Assembly: GCF_001028665.1 (NCBI RefSeq)
Contig: NZ_CP011503.1
Location: forward strand, 372,001 to 436,000
DNA length: 64,000 bases
Origin: Burkholderia pyrrocinia
GTDB taxonomy: Bacteria; Pseudomonadota; Gammaproteobacteria; Burkholderiales; Burkholderiaceae
Direction of reading: 5' to 3'
In this document: piece after piece, positions 39,741 to 48,585 of the stretch
How positions within the stretch are numbered: the stretch's first letter is position 1
Layout of the letters: every line of letters starts with the position of its first letter
Notes under the pieces: generated by a model
The model's database searches: none
What the model was told of the DNA's origin: nothing
What the model saw: the letters and a program-made list of their open reading frames with translations, nothing else
Made by a program: the position numbers and the translations under genes

Positions 39741-40355
39741 TTGAGCCCCCCTATCGGAGTGGTGTATCAAAGTCCCATCTTCGCCCGGTTGGCGCGCGTA
39801 CAGCGCCTGTTCAAGCGCATCCAGAACGAAGTCCGTGCTCATCGACGAACTGACGCGCCAACCGACGATGCGACGGGCAAACACGTCGATCACGAACGCC
39901 ACGTACAGCCAACCCTGCCATGTCGAGACATAGGTGAAGTCGGACACCCAAAGCTGATTCGGCCGCTCAGCCTTGAACTGCCGATTGACCCGGTCCAGCG
40001 GGCACGGGGCGCTCGTATCGGGATTCGTCGTGCGAACTCGCTTGCCGCGAACTGCGCCTCGCAAGCCCTGCCGCTTCATCAGCCGCCCGACCGTGCAGCG
40101 TGCGACCACAATGCCCTCCCGGTTCATCTGCTTCCAGACCTTCGGCACACCGTAGACCTGCATGTTGGTCTGCCAGACACGCTTGATCTCGGGTTGCAGG
40201 ACCTCATCGCGTTTGGCGCGAGCGCAGCGTTTGGACGGGTCACGAAGCCGCGCAGCATGGCGTCGGTAGCTCGACGGGGCAATCCGCAAGACCTTGCAGA
40301 TCGGCTCGCCCCCGAAGGTGTCGCGATGCTGATCGACGAAGGCCTTCAGGACTTG
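39741..40355 (-). pseudogene. IS3-family transposase orfB, 5' part
   Basis: About 200 codons covering the orfB start, APSSYRRHAARLRDP, VYGVPKVWKQMNREG, the first catalytic Asp in LWVSDFTYVSTWQGWLYVAF and the second in LIHHSDRGAQ, where the IS30-family element interrupts. Translation normally begins by frameshifting from orfA near 40350; the frame overlaps the orfA end. The remaining third lies at 37981-38289. Confidence 0.85.
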
Positions 40356-40672
40356 AATCGGCGGTCGAGCTCCGCCTGGGCGAAAAACGCGCTCGCCAGC
40401 TTGAGAATCTCGTTGGTACGGCGCAGTTCCTTGACCTCACGCTCCAGGGCCTTGATGCGTTCACGCTCGGCCGTGCTCACGCCATCACGTTCCCCACGAT
40501 CGATCTCCTCGCGCTTGACCCAATCCAGCAGTGTCTGCGGCGTACAGCCGATCATCGGCGCAATCGATTCGACCGCCGCCCACATCGACGGATGTTCGCT
40601 ACGCTGCTCACGTACCAGACGCACTGCGCGCTCCCGGACTTCCGGGGAAAACTTGGTTGCCTTCTTGTTCAT
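40346..40672 (-). CDS. IS3-family transposase orfA
   Basis: A 108-residue protein: helix-turn-helix in [20 protein letters not shown] through [15 protein letters not shown], followed by a leucine-zipper coiled coil ([20 protein letters not shown], about 74-93). It binds the element ends and is fused to orfB by ribosomal frameshifting. Intact, but its orfB is broken. Confidence 0.9.
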   Translation of the reverse strand: MNKKATKFSPEVRERAVRLVREQRSEHPSMWAAVESIAPMIGCTPQTLLDWVKREEIDRGERDGVSTAERERIKALEREVKELRRTNEILKLASAFFAQAELDRRFKS

Positions 40673-40848
40673 TGCTCGATTCTCTCAAGAATCCGAGCCT
40701 CCACAAAATTCGGTGCGGTTCAGTCGGGGACCAAAAATTTCCCGCACGCTCCCTTGTTCACGACTCACTGCCGGACTCGACCTGCCGGAACCGCGCACGC
40801 AAAACGCCGTCAGGCGACCGCCCCTCGCCGAACCCCGGCGCCCGCTCC

Positions 40849-42234
40849 TCACATCACCCCCGTCCGCACCTGCGGCATCAGGCTCGCATCCGCGCCCGTC
40901 ACGGTAAACGTGCCCGTCGCCGACGCACCTGCCGGCCGTGCCAGCACACTTCCGTCGCCCAACCGGTTCGCATCGACGACCATCTGGCCCGCCGCACAAC
41001 CGCTCGACAACAGCGACACCGGCGAACCAGCTATCGACGAGAACGTATTGCCCGTCACGCTGAACGAGCACACGTTTCCATACGCCCTGAAACCCGCATA
41101 ACCGGAACCCGACACACGATTGCCGGTCACCGCGACGTCCGTGACCGTTCCCGTCCACGTGTCGAGTTCGATCGCCGCCTGCTGCGTCGGCTGCAACCCG
41201 TTGTTCACGTTCGAGTTCTGGATGTTGGTCACGACATTGCCGGTGATCACGACGTTCGACACGCCGTAGGTCTTCGAGCTGTCCTCCTGTGCAACCAGGA
41301 TGCCCGCCGCCTTCTGCACGCCGTCGACCGTGTTGTTCGAGATCGTCACGGCCTGGCCGCCGACCACCGAAATACCGCGCCCCCACGCATTGCCGGACAC
41401 CGCGTTATGGTCGATCAGCACATTGCTGTTGAGGCGGCCGTCGCCGACATAGCTGACGACGGCGATCAGGTCGTCGCCGGCGCCCGTCACCGTATTGTTC
41501 TGCACGAGCACGTTGGTCGAACCGTAGGTCGTATGGATGCCGTCGGCCAGCGTCGCCCGGACGGTATTGCCGACGATCGCGACGCCGCTGCCGCCGAACA
41601 CGAAGATCCCGCCACTGGCACCGCCATCGATCGTCACGCGAAGCACCTGGACGCCCGCGCCCGTCACCTCGACCTTGGTCGAAGCCGGCGTCGTGAGCCG
41701 CGTCGTTCCGGTGCCGGCCAGCGTCACGCCCACGAGCGTCGAACCGGCGCCGCTCATCACGATGGTCTGGTCGGCCGGATTCGTGGCGGCCAGCGTCGCG
41801 CCGTATCCGGAAATCACCACCTGGGGCACGGTCACCGCGAGCGAATGCCCGACGACGTAGCGGCCCGGCGCGATGACCAGGCGCTGGCCGGCCTTCAGGC
41901 TGTCGAATGCTCTCTGCAATGCGTCGGCCTGATCGCTGCCGTCGGCGGCCGGAAAGACCGTCACGTCAGCGACGAGAACGGTGTTTGCGCCCTGGGCGGG
42001 CGGGAGCGCTGCACCGGGCGTCGTGCCGGCCGGACTGGCCGCCGGCGCCGGCACCGGGTTTGCGGGATTCGTCGACGAAGTCGTCGCGCCGGATGCCGCG
42101 CTGGCAGGCACGGCGGGGGATGTAGGTGTGTTCGCAACGGTCTGCGTTGCCGGCGCAGCATTGTTGTCGCCGCCGCCACACGCGGTGAGGCCAAGGCAGA
42201 GCGCGGCAAGCATCGCCCGATCGACTGTACGCAT
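40849..42234 (-). CDS. right-handed parallel beta-helix lipoprotein
   Basis: A 461-residue lipoprotein. The signal MRTVDRAMLAALCLGLTACGGG ends in lipobox LTAC; a Pro/Ala/Thr-rich linker spans about 25-85. Residues 90-440 form a beta-helix with many PbH1-type coils (VAIVGNTVRATLADGIH, VLVQNNTVTGAGDDL, VTISNNTVDGVQKAAGI). Such folds occur in polysaccharide lyases and epimerases and in surface adhesins. No catalytic residues could be assigned. It lies directly beside the right edge of island 1. Confidence 0.8.
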   Translation of the reverse strand: MRTVDRAMLAALCLGLTACGGGDNNAAPATQTVANTPTSPAVPASAASGATTSSTNPANPVPAPAASPAGTTPGAALPPAQGANTVLVADVTVFPAADGSDQADALQRAFDSLKAGQRLVIAPGRYVVGHSLAVTVPQVVISGYGATLAATNPADQTIVMSGAGSTLVGVTLAGTGTTRLTTPASTKVEVTGAGVQVLRVTIDGGASGGIFVFGGSGVAIVGNTVRATLADGIHTTYGSTNVLVQNNTVTGAGDDLIAVVSYVGDGRLNSNVLIDHNAVSGNAWGRGISVVGGQAVTISNNTVDGVQKAAGILVAQEDSSKTYGVSNVVITGNVVTNIQNSNVNNGLQPTQQAAIELDTWTGTVTDVAVTGNRVSGSGYAGFRAYGNVCSFSVTGNTFSSIAGSPVSLLSSGCAAGQMVVDANRLGDGSVLARPAGASATGTFTVTGADASLMPQVRTGVM

Positions 42235-42466
42235 ACGATTTCTTGCGAGCCCGAGGTGGCCTCATCGTAAGTACGCCTGGCGTTTTTGTAAATGAACTCC
42301 TTCACCCGACTGGCACACGCTGTGCACCTCACACACAAACCGTTTGCGATCCTCTCGAATTCATCTCCATGACATGCGACACGTGATCGCACTCCGTCCA
42401 ATCGCCACGGGCATGCACCGGGGATTGCGTAGAATCCCGAACCTTCGCATGTACACGAACCCGACC

Positions 42467-42811
42467 ATGATTCGAACGATCGCGGCAATGGCCGCACTTT
42501 CGGCCCTGACCTGCACGGCGAACGCCGCCGATACCGGCACCGCATCCGGCACGGCGCACGCGAAACAGCGCTATGTCAGCCCGGGCCTCGCCAACGTCAC
42601 AGGCGCGGCAGCACCGCGCCCGGAAAACGCGTCCTCCGACGCACGCTGCAGGGAACTGGCGGCCGGCATCGACGCTGTGACGCATGCACCCGACCGCGGC
42701 CAGAAGGTCGTGCGCGGAATCGGCCCGGACGGCAAGCCGCGCAACGAACTGCAGGCTTACGACAAGCGGGCCAACCTGGAAACCGAGCATCGACGACTCG
42801 GCTGCCGATAA
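42467..42811 (+). CDS. small periplasmic protein, function unknown
   Basis: A 114-residue protein with a signal peptide (MIRTIAAMAALSALTCTANA, cleavage near 20) and a short mature region with two cysteines (RCRELAAGIDAV and the C-terminal RRLGCR) that could form a disulphide. ATG 42467 is chosen because it gives a complete signal peptide; ATG 42449 is an alternative. It is divergent from the beta-helix lipoprotein. No family recognised. Confidence 0.6.
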   Translation: MIRTIAAMAALSALTCTANAADTGTASGTAHAKQRYVSPGLANVTGAAAPRPENASSDARCRELAAGIDAVTHAPDRGQKVVRGIGPDGKPRNELQAYDKRANLETEHRRLGCR

Positions 42812-42854
42812 CGAACGCAACGCCGCCCGGCCAAGTCACGCCGGGCATCGCCAT

Positions 42855-43595
42855 TTATGCGTTCGCACCGCCATCGATCGTCAATCCTGTCCCGTTGATC
42901 GACCGCCCTTCCGGCCCGACGACGAACGCAACGAGCGCCGCCACGTCATCGGCCTTGCCGTACTGCGGAATCGCCATCCGCGAACGCTGCGCACCGGCAT
43001 GTTCGCCGTCGGCCGGATTCATGTCGGTATCCGTCGAGCCCGGATGCACGATATTGACCGTGATGCCGCGCGGCCCGAGATCGCGCGCGAGCCCCTGCGT
43101 CCATCCGATCAGCGCGGCCTTGCTCGCCGCATAGAGGCTCATCCCCGCATCGGGCACGCGCGTCGCGAGGCAACTGCCGGTCGACACGATGCGCCCGCCC
43201 TCCCCGAGATGCCGCGCCGCCGCCTGCGACGCGACGATCACCGCGCGCACGTTCACGTTCAGCGTCGCGTCGATATCGTCGAGCGTCAGGTCGTCCAGCG
43301 TGCCGGCCCGGAAGATCCCCGCGTTGTTCACGAGGATGTCGAGACCGCCGAACGCCTCCGCAGCACGATCGACCGCGTTGCGCACGGCAACCGGATCGGC
43401 ACTGTCGGCCTGGATCGCGACCGCGCGACGGCCCAGCGCCTCGATGCCGGCGACGACGGCCTGCGCCCGCTCGGCCGATTTCTCGTAGGTAATCGCGACG
43501 TCCGCACCATCGGCCGCCAGCCGTTTCGCGATGGCCGCGCCGATGCCGCGGCTGCCGCCCGTGATCAGTGCGCGCTTGCCCTGAAGTCGATCCAT
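42855..43595 (-). CDS. short-chain dehydrogenase/reductase (SDR)
   Basis: A 246-residue classical SDR. The cofactor-binding motif is TGGSRGIGAAIAKRLA (11-26), NNAG follows near 90, and the catalytic Ser and YxxxK lie in STGSCLA and SLYAASKAALIG. The C-terminal GTGLTIDGGANA is standard. It likely reduces a carbonyl compound with NAD(P)H. AAGGAAAGG lies just before the ATG. The divergent TetR gene, with a palindrome between, is its likely repressor. Confidence 0.9.
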   Translation of the reverse strand: MDRLQGKRALITGGSRGIGAAIAKRLAADGADVAITYEKSAERAQAVVAGIEALGRRAVAIQADSADPVAVRNAVDRAAEAFGGLDILVNNAGIFRAGTLDDLTLDDIDATLNVNVRAVIVASQAAARHLGEGGRIVSTGSCLATRVPDAGMSLYAASKAALIGWTQGLARDLGPRGITVNIVHPGSTDTDMNPADGEHAGAQRSRMAIPQYGKADDVAALVAFVVGPEGRSINGTGLTIDGGANA

Positions 43596-43672
43596 GTTCG
43601 TTCCTTTCCTTATTTATGTAACGGTCGACACAGAATGTGGCAAGTTGCGCGACGCTGTCAATTGAATTATTT

Positions 43673-43684
43673 TATCGATCGATA
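43673..43684. promoter_or_regulatory. candidate TetR operator (palindrome)
   Basis: TATCGATCGATA is a perfect 12-base palindrome in the 115-base region between the SDR and TetR genes; a further ATATCGA half lies 5 bases to the right. This is the usual place for the operator of a self-regulating TetR protein. Confidence 0.5.
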
Positions 43685-43710
43685 CAGATATCGACGAAGG
43701 AAGGGAAGCA

Positions 43711-44325
43711 ATGGCTGAACGTGGCCGACCGAGAAGCTTCGACAAGGAAGCGGCGCTGGATCGCGCGATGGAGGTGTTCTGGCGCCTCGGCTACGAGAGT
43801 GCGTCGATGGCGGACCTGACGGCCGCGATGGGCATTGCGTCACCGAGCCTGTATGCGGCGTTCGGCAGCAAGGAAGCGTTGTTCCGGCAGGCGCTCGAGC
43901 ACTACCGCGCAACGGAGGGACGGGAAATCTGGGATGGCGTCGAACAGGCCGGCAGCGCGTACGACGCGATGCGGAACTACCTGATGGATACCGCGCGCGT
44001 GTTCACGCGGCGGTCGAAGCCGGCCGGCTGCCTGATCGTGCTGTCGGCACTGCACCCGGCCGAGCGTTCCGACACCGTCCGGCAAACGCTGATCGCGATG
44101 CGCGAACGCACGGTCGAAGCGCTGCGCGAGCGCCTCACGCAGGGTGTCGCGACCGGCGAGATCGCGGCGCACGCGAACCTCGACGCGATCGCGCGGTACT
44201 ACGTGACGGTTCAACAGGGGATGTCGATCCAGGCGCGCGACGGCGCGAGCCGTCGCGATCTGGAGGCGGTCGCGCAAGCCGCGCTGGCCGCGTGGCCGGC
44301 GCTCGTCGGCGCGAGTGGCGCCTAG
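43711..44325 (+). CDS. TetR-family regulator
   Basis: A 204-residue TetR protein. The helix-turn-helix is SMADLTAAMGIASPSLYAAFGSKEALF (about 32-58), preceded by the basic start AERGRPRSFDKEAALDRAM. The rest is an all-helical ligand-binding domain. AAGGAAG precedes the ATG. It faces the SDR gene across a palindromic promoter region and probably represses it until an inducer binds. Confidence 0.9.
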   Translation: MAERGRPRSFDKEAALDRAMEVFWRLGYESASMADLTAAMGIASPSLYAAFGSKEALFRQALEHYRATEGREIWDGVEQAGSAYDAMRNYLMDTARVFTRRSKPAGCLIVLSALHPAERSDTVRQTLIAMRERTVEALRERLTQGVATGEIAAHANLDAIARYYVTVQQGMSIQARDGASRRDLEAVAQAALAAWPALVGASGA

Positions 44326-44336
44326 CGGCAGGACGC

Positions 44337-44356
44337 CGCGGCCGCGCGCGGCCGCG
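44337..44356. terminator. GC-only palindrome between convergent genes
   Basis: A 20-base perfect palindrome made of two CGCGGCCGCG copies lies between the TetR and ecotin stop codons. It could form a very stable hairpin for both strands, but there is no T tract. Confidence 0.35.
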
Positions 44357-44364
44357 CCGGCACG

Positions 44365-44865
44365 TTACTGCTTCGCCGCGTGCTGCACGTCCTTCGACGC
44401 ATGCCACACGCGATAGCGCACCTCGAAGCCGTCCGGTACATAGACGACGAGCGGCAGGCGGCTGTTGTAGCGCAGCAGCTGACCGTCGCCGCGCACCTGC
44501 ACGAACCGCTGCTGCGGCGCCTGGCCCGGGCACGCCATCAGCGTCGACGCCGGCCCCTTCACGTCGGCGAGCCGGTAGTACGTATAACCCCAGCCCTTCA
44601 CGTCCTCGGCGGTCAGCTCGCCACCGAACCACTGCTGGTTGCAGTCGGTCTGCAGCGTCTTGCCGATCATCAGCTCAACGCGCGCATCGCCCTCGTTCTC
44701 GAGCGCGGGCAGCGCGATCACGGCGCGCTGCTGGCCGGCCGCTGCCTGCGGAAACATCTTGATCGACTCGGCCGGCACGGCGGGCGCCGATGCGGGGCCC
44801 GCCACGCACGCGGCGGCAGTCGTGACGCAGAAAGCGGCCAGGGCGGCCCGGATCGCGAATTTCAT
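44365..44865 (-). CDS. eco: ecotin, periplasmic serine protease inhibitor
   Basis: A 166-residue exported inhibitor. Signal peptide about 1-25; mature domain with ALPALENEGDARVELMIGKT, DCNQQWFGG, the reactive loop STLMACPGQ and the C-terminal VVYVPDGFEVRYRVWHA. The Met-Ala pair of the reactive loop matches the P1 Met84 bond of E. coli ecotin, which lets it block trypsin-, chymotrypsin- and elastase-like enzymes including those of neutrophils. The two cysteines flanking the loop are conserved. AGGAG lies 9 bases before ATG 44865. Confidence 0.92.
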   Translation of the reverse strand: MKFAIRAALAAFCVTTAAACVAGPASAPAVPAESIKMFPQAAAGQQRAVIALPALENEGDARVELMIGKTLQTDCNQQWFGGELTAEDVKGWGYTYYRLADVKGPASTLMACPGQAPQQRFVQVRGDGQLLRYNSRLPLVVYVPDGFEVRYRVWHASKDVQHAAKQ

Positions 44866-45008
44866 CGATGTGCTCCTGAAAAACAAATGGGCCTTGGATG
44901 CTAACACTTTCGCCGCGAGACCTTACGGCGCTGTAATTTGACGACACAATTCCGAACAGCCGGCAATCCCTGCGCGCGGTACTTATACGGGAACCAACGG
45001 AGAACATC

Positions 45009-45332
45009 ATGCTGAAGCTCATTGCTGCCGCCGGCGTCGCGACCCTGCTGGCCGGCTGCGTCGTCGCTCCCGACGCCGGATACGGCTACGGACAGCCCTA
45101 CTATTCCGATCCCGGCTACGCGTACGGCCCTTCCCCCGTGTACGGCACGGTCAACATCTGGGGTGGCGGCGGCGGGCGCGACTGGGATCGCGGCCGCGAC
45201 TGGGATCGCGGCCGGCGCGACTACCACCGCTGGGACGGCGATCGCGGCAACCGCGGCAACGGCTGGGGACGCGGCGGCGGACACCGCGGCGACTGGAACG
45301 ATGGCGACGGCGGCGGCGGCCATCGCCACTGA
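45009..45332 (+). CDS. small Gly/Asp/Arg-rich lipoprotein
   Basis: A 107-residue protein with a short signal and lipobox (LLAGC, Cys17), a Tyr/Gly/Pro-rich segment, and a low-complexity tail built on RDWDRG repeats and HRGDW. Such YXWxRGx-rich envelope lipoproteins are common in Burkholderia and have no known role. CGGAG lies about 8 bases before the ATG. Confidence 0.7.
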   Translation: MLKLIAAAGVATLLAGCVVAPDAGYGYGQPYYSDPGYAYGPSPVYGTVNIWGGGGGRDWDRGRDWDRGRRDYHRWDGDRGNRGNGWGRGGGHRGDWNDGDGGGGHRH

Positions 45333-45414
45333 CGCACATTTGCAACCGTTTGTATCCGCGCACGACCCGCCGATGGCCGGCGCGTCACGTGGACGAACAG
45401 GCGGCCGCGGAAAA

Positions 45415-45448
45415 AACAAAGGCCCTCGCATGAAGCGAGGGCCTTTTG
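45415..45448. terminator. bidirectional rho-independent terminator
   Basis: GGCCCTCGC (45421-45429) pairs with GCGAGGGCC (45435-45443) around ATGAA, with A-rich sequence on the left and TTTT on the right. It serves the lipoprotein gene and the convergent gene at 45530. Confidence 0.9.
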
Positions 45449-45529
45449 TCGTCCGGTCCAGCGAAGCGAATTTCGGCGGGCGCCGGCCAGCCGGCACCGA
45501 ACCCGGTCATGCGTCGCGCACCTGCCTGC

Positions 45530-45892
45530 TTACCAGCCGGCCGGTTGCGCGTAGCCGCGCGACACCGGCGCACCGCACACATACGCGCGCTGGTAGCGGT
45601 CGTAGCAATAGTTCGGGCCGTCGTCCTGGTACTGCGCCTGCTGGTAGGTCGGATAGGCAGGCTGCTGGTACGCGGGCGCCTGGTAGTACGTCGGCGGCTG
45701 ATAGGCCGGTGCCTGGTACGCGGGCGCCTGATACACGACGGGCGGATTCATCGCGGACGTCACGATTGCGCCCAGCACCGCGCCGCCGATCAAGGCGCCG
45801 ATGATGGCGCCGCCGTCGCGGCCATGCGCGGACGCCGGGCCCGCCACGACGAGCGAACCGGCGAGGACACACACTGCGGCAATCTTTTTCAT
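45530..45892 (-). CDS. glycine-zipper periplasmic protein with QAPAY repeats
   Basis: A 120-residue exported protein: signal peptide about 1-22 (ending GPASA), then a glycine-zipper segment GGAIIGALIGGAVLGAIVTSA, then tandem Y-Q-A-P-A-Y-type repeats (about 54-87), and a C-terminal CYDRYQRAYVC pair of cysteines. Glycine zippers insert into or line membranes; the repeats are probably surface-exposed or bind the cell wall. Function unknown. Confidence 0.7.
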   Translation of the reverse strand: MKKIAAVCVLAGSLVVAGPASAHGRDGGAIIGALIGGAVLGAIVTSAMNPPVVYQAPAYQAPAYQPPTYYQAPAYQQPAYPTYQQAQYQDDGPNYCYDRYQRAYVCGAPVSRGYAQPAGW

Positions 45893-46048
45893 GATGGACT
45901 CCCACGCGAAGTGGTACTGGATGCGATGCATTGTGGCGGCACGCAGCCGTAATAGATGCAGCAAGTGGTAACGCGCCATTACGCGTATCGCGCACGCCGA
46001 AACCCAGCGCCGCCGTGCTACGATTTTCGGCACACAGGAGACGCCTTC

Positions 46049-46429
46049 ATGCAGCCCGAAACCGCCCGCCGTTTCGATACCGAATTCGCGCCGCGCATCG
46101 CGCAGGCAATCGCCGCCTTCTTCGCCGATCATGTGCTGACCGACGTCGTCCCGTACGGCGGGCACGGGCACCCGACGCGCGTGCAGATCCGCAGCGCGCC
46201 GCACGAGCATGTGAGCGGCTTCGTGCATCCGCTGAATCTCGAGCTGACCTGGGACACCGACGAAATCGAGCGGCTGATGGAACCGGACGGCCCGCAGCGC
46301 TTCGAGCACTACCTGGCCGCGCTGCCGAAAAAGCTGGGCGCGTGGCAGGGCGCGCGCGACATCGATCTCGCGTCGCGCACGCAGGCCGACCCGCTCGTGC
46401 GGCTCGGCGGCCTCGACTTCGAAGGCTGA
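46049..46429 (+). CDS. DUF5594-type protein
   Basis: A 126-residue soluble protein beginning QPETARRFDTEFAPRIAQAI, with GHGHPTRVQIRSAPHEHVSG and LNLELTWDTDEIERLM. It matches a family that I know only from Burkholderia and close relatives (DUF5594). ACAGGAGA lies before ATG 46049. No function is established and no catalytic motif is visible. Confidence 0.65.
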   Translation: MQPETARRFDTEFAPRIAQAIAAFFADHVLTDVVPYGGHGHPTRVQIRSAPHEHVSGFVHPLNLELTWDTDEIERLMEPDGPQRFEHYLAALPKKLGAWQGARDIDLASRTQADPLVRLGGLDFEG

Positions 46430-46595
46430 GTGCCCGCGCCGGCGTCGCGCAATGCGGCCCGGTGATACACTCGACCGGCCCCGGTCCGGTGCAGCCGCGC
46501 CGGCCGGGCCGTTCATCGCCGCCTCCACCCTTTTCGCATGGTTGCGCACGCAACCGGCAACCGGGCGCGCGGACAACCACGCTTTCGCTCCCGTC

Positions 46596-47963
46596 ATGAA
46601 CGCCGATACCGGCCTGCCGCTTCCGCAACGCTACTGGGCGATCGTCTGCGTCGCATTGGGCATCACGCTCGCCGTGCTCGACGGCGCCATCGCGAACGTC
46701 GCACTGCCGACCATCGCGCGCGACCTGCACGCATCCGACGCCGCGTCGATCTGGATCGTCAACGCGTACCAACTCGCGGTCACGATCACGCTGCTGCCGC
46801 TCGCGTCGCTCGGCGAGCGCATCGGCTATCGCCGCATCTACATCGCCGGGCTCGCCCTCTTCACCGCGGCGTCGCTCGGCTGCGCGCTCGCCGGCTCGCT
46901 GCCGATGCTGGCCGTGATGCGCGTGATCCAGGGCTTCGGCGCGGCCGGCATCATGAGCGTCAACGCGGCGCTCGTGCGGATGATCTATCCGTCGTCGTTG
47001 CTCGGGCGCGGGCTGTCGATCAATGCGATGGTGGTCGCGCTGTCGTCGGCGATCGGGCCGACGGTCGCGTCCGCGATCCTGTCGTTCGCGTCGTGGCCGT
47101 GGCTGTTCGCGGTCAACGTGCCGATCGGCATCGCCGCGGTACTCGGCAGCGTGCGCGCGCTGCCGGCCAACCCGCTGCACGACGCGCCGTACGATTTCCC
47201 GAGCGCGCTGATGAACGCGTGCGTATTCGGGCTGCTGATCACGGCCGTCGACGGGCTCGGGCACGGCGAACGCCATGCATACGTCGCGGCCGAGCTGGCC
47301 GTCGCGCTCGTCGTCGGCTACTTCTTCGTGAAACGTCAGTTGTCGCAGCCGGCGCCGCTCCTGCCCGTCGACCTGATGCGCATCCCGATGTTCGCGCTGT
47401 CGGTCTATACGTCGACGGCGTCGTTCACGTCGCAGATGCTCGCGTTCGTCGCGCTGCCGTTCTGGCTGCAGAATTCGCTCGGCTTCTCGCAGGTCGAGAC
47501 CGGCCTGTACATGACGCCGTGGCCGCTCGTGATCGTGTTCGCCGCGCCGCTCGCGGGCGTGCTGTCGGACCGCTATTCGGCCGGCATCCTCGGCGGGATC
47601 GGGCTCGCGCTGTTCGCGGCCGGGCTGCTGTCGCTCGCGACGATCGGCGCGCACCCGGGCACCGTCGACATCGTGTGGCGGATGGCACTGTGCGGCGCGG
47701 GCTTCGGGCTGTTCCAGTCGCCGAACAACCGCGCGATGCTGTCGTCGGCGCCGCGCGAGCGCAGCGGCGGCGCCGGCGGCATGCTGAGCACCGCGCGGCT
47801 GACGGGCCAGACGCTCGGCGCCGCGCTCGTTGCGCTGATTTTCGGGCTCGCGCCCGATCGCGGGCCGACGATCGCGCTGTATGTCGCCACGGCCTTCGCG
47901 GCGGTGGCCGCGGTCGTGAGCATGCTGCGCATCGCGTCGCCGCGGCCGGACGCGGCGGCCTGA
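46596..47963 (+). CDS. MFS drug exporter, DHA2-like
   Basis: A 455-residue membrane protein with about 14 hydrophobic segments. Helix 1 ends in the antiporter motif LDGAIANVALPTIARDL, motif A is LGERIGYRRIYI, and the motif-C-like GPTVASAIL lies in helix 5. This is the 14-helix DHA2 arrangement (EmrB/SmvA/QacA), exporting cationic or hydrophobic drugs by proton exchange. It stands alone, convergent with the ATPase gene at 47995. Confidence 0.88.
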   Translation: MNADTGLPLPQRYWAIVCVALGITLAVLDGAIANVALPTIARDLHASDAASIWIVNAYQLAVTITLLPLASLGERIGYRRIYIAGLALFTAASLGCALAGSLPMLAVMRVIQGFGAAGIMSVNAALVRMIYPSSLLGRGLSINAMVVALSSAIGPTVASAILSFASWPWLFAVNVPIGIAAVLGSVRALPANPLHDAPYDFPSALMNACVFGLLITAVDGLGHGERHAYVAAELAVALVVGYFFVKRQLSQPAPLLPVDLMRIPMFALSVYTSTASFTSQMLAFVALPFWLQNSLGFSQVETGLYMTPWPLVIVFAAPLAGVLSDRYSAGILGGIGLALFAAGLLSLATIGAHPGTVDIVWRMALCGAGFGLFQSPNNRAMLSSAPRERSGGAGGMLSTARLTGQTLGAALVALIFGLAPDRGPTIALYVATAFAAVAAVVSMLRIASPRPDAAA

Positions 47964-47994
47964 CACCGAGGCGCGCCGCACACGCACACGCGCG

Positions 47995-48585
47995 TCACGC
48001 GGCGTCGAGCGCGTCCATCACGAAGCGCACGCGCGCCTTCACGCTCACGCGCGGCAACTCGATCAGCCGGTACCCGTACGACGTATAGCAATCGACCATC
48101 GCATCGTAGGTGCGTACGGCTTCAGCGAAATCCTGCCGGCGCTCGGTGTCCTGCGCGTAGATGTCAGGCCACGGCGGCGCGACGAACACGCGCCGGTGAT
48201 AGCGGAAACGGCGCGCCGCGGCTTCCGCGTGCGCGGGCACGGCCAGCCCCGTCAGCCGCAGGTAGCCGACCACGTCCGGCACGCCGCGGTCGAAGAACAC
48301 GGGCCCGCGCGCGTGCCGCGCGAGACGGTACGAGCGCATCTCCCAGCTCAGCATCAGTTCGGCGAACGCAGCCGGGTCGCGCCACGGCAGCGCGTGGCCG
48401 TCGACGGCCACCTGGTCGCGGATCACGCCTCGACCGGCCTCCTGCGAGCGCGCGAAACCGGCGCGCTCGAGCGCGTCGAGCAATGTGCTTTTGCCCGAGC
48501 CCGGGCCGCCCGTCACGACGAAGAAACGGCGAGTGGCGTCGTCGGTCGCGTCGTCGTCCCCGGCTCCGTGCGCTAACTCACGCAT
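47995..48585 (-). CDS. AAA_28-type P-loop ATPase/kinase-like protein
   Basis: A 196-residue protein with Walker A GGPGSGKSTLL (about 25-35), an ELMLSWEMRSY helix and FFDRGVPDVVGYLRL, the pattern of the AAA_28 family of small nucleotide kinase-like ATPases. ATG 48585 overlaps the otsA stop by 8 bases, so the two genes are probably co-translated. Substrate unknown; coupling to trehalose synthesis is a context inference. Confidence 0.75.
   Translation of the reverse strand: MRELAHGAGDDDATDDATRRFFVVTGGPGSGKSTLLDALERAGFARSQEAGRGVIRDQVAVDGHALPWRDPAAFAELMLSWEMRSYRLARHARGPVFFDRGVPDVVGYLRLTGLAVPAHAEAAARRFRYHRRVFVAPPWPDIYAQDTERRQDFAEAVRTYDAMVDCYTSYGYRLIELPRVSVKARVRFVMDALDAA

Larger units (their letters stand above)
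37947..40722. mobile_element. IS3-family element interrupted by an IS30-family element
   Basis: The outer ends match as inverted repeats: TGAACCGCACCG then a GTGGAGGC block on the left, and the complement of TGAACCGCACCG with TGTGGAGGC on the right. orfA is intact; orfB is split at 38289/39741. Without the insert the element would be about 1.3 kb. The flanking bases (GAG on the left, GTC on the right) do not match, so no target duplication is visible. Confidence 0.82.

Noticed and set aside
44337-44356. GC-only 20-base palindrome as a special regulatory element
   Set aside because: It lies between convergent stop codons and is most simply a hairpin that slows or ends transcription.
45181-45213. 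Short tandem DNA repeats in the lipoprotein gene as a possible CRISPR or VNTR
   Set aside because: They are in-frame RDWDRG codon repeats within a coding sequence, with no spacers.
45650-45735. Repeated GGCGCCTGGTA-like units as a repeat array
   Set aside because: They encode the QAPAY protein repeats of the glycine-zipper protein.
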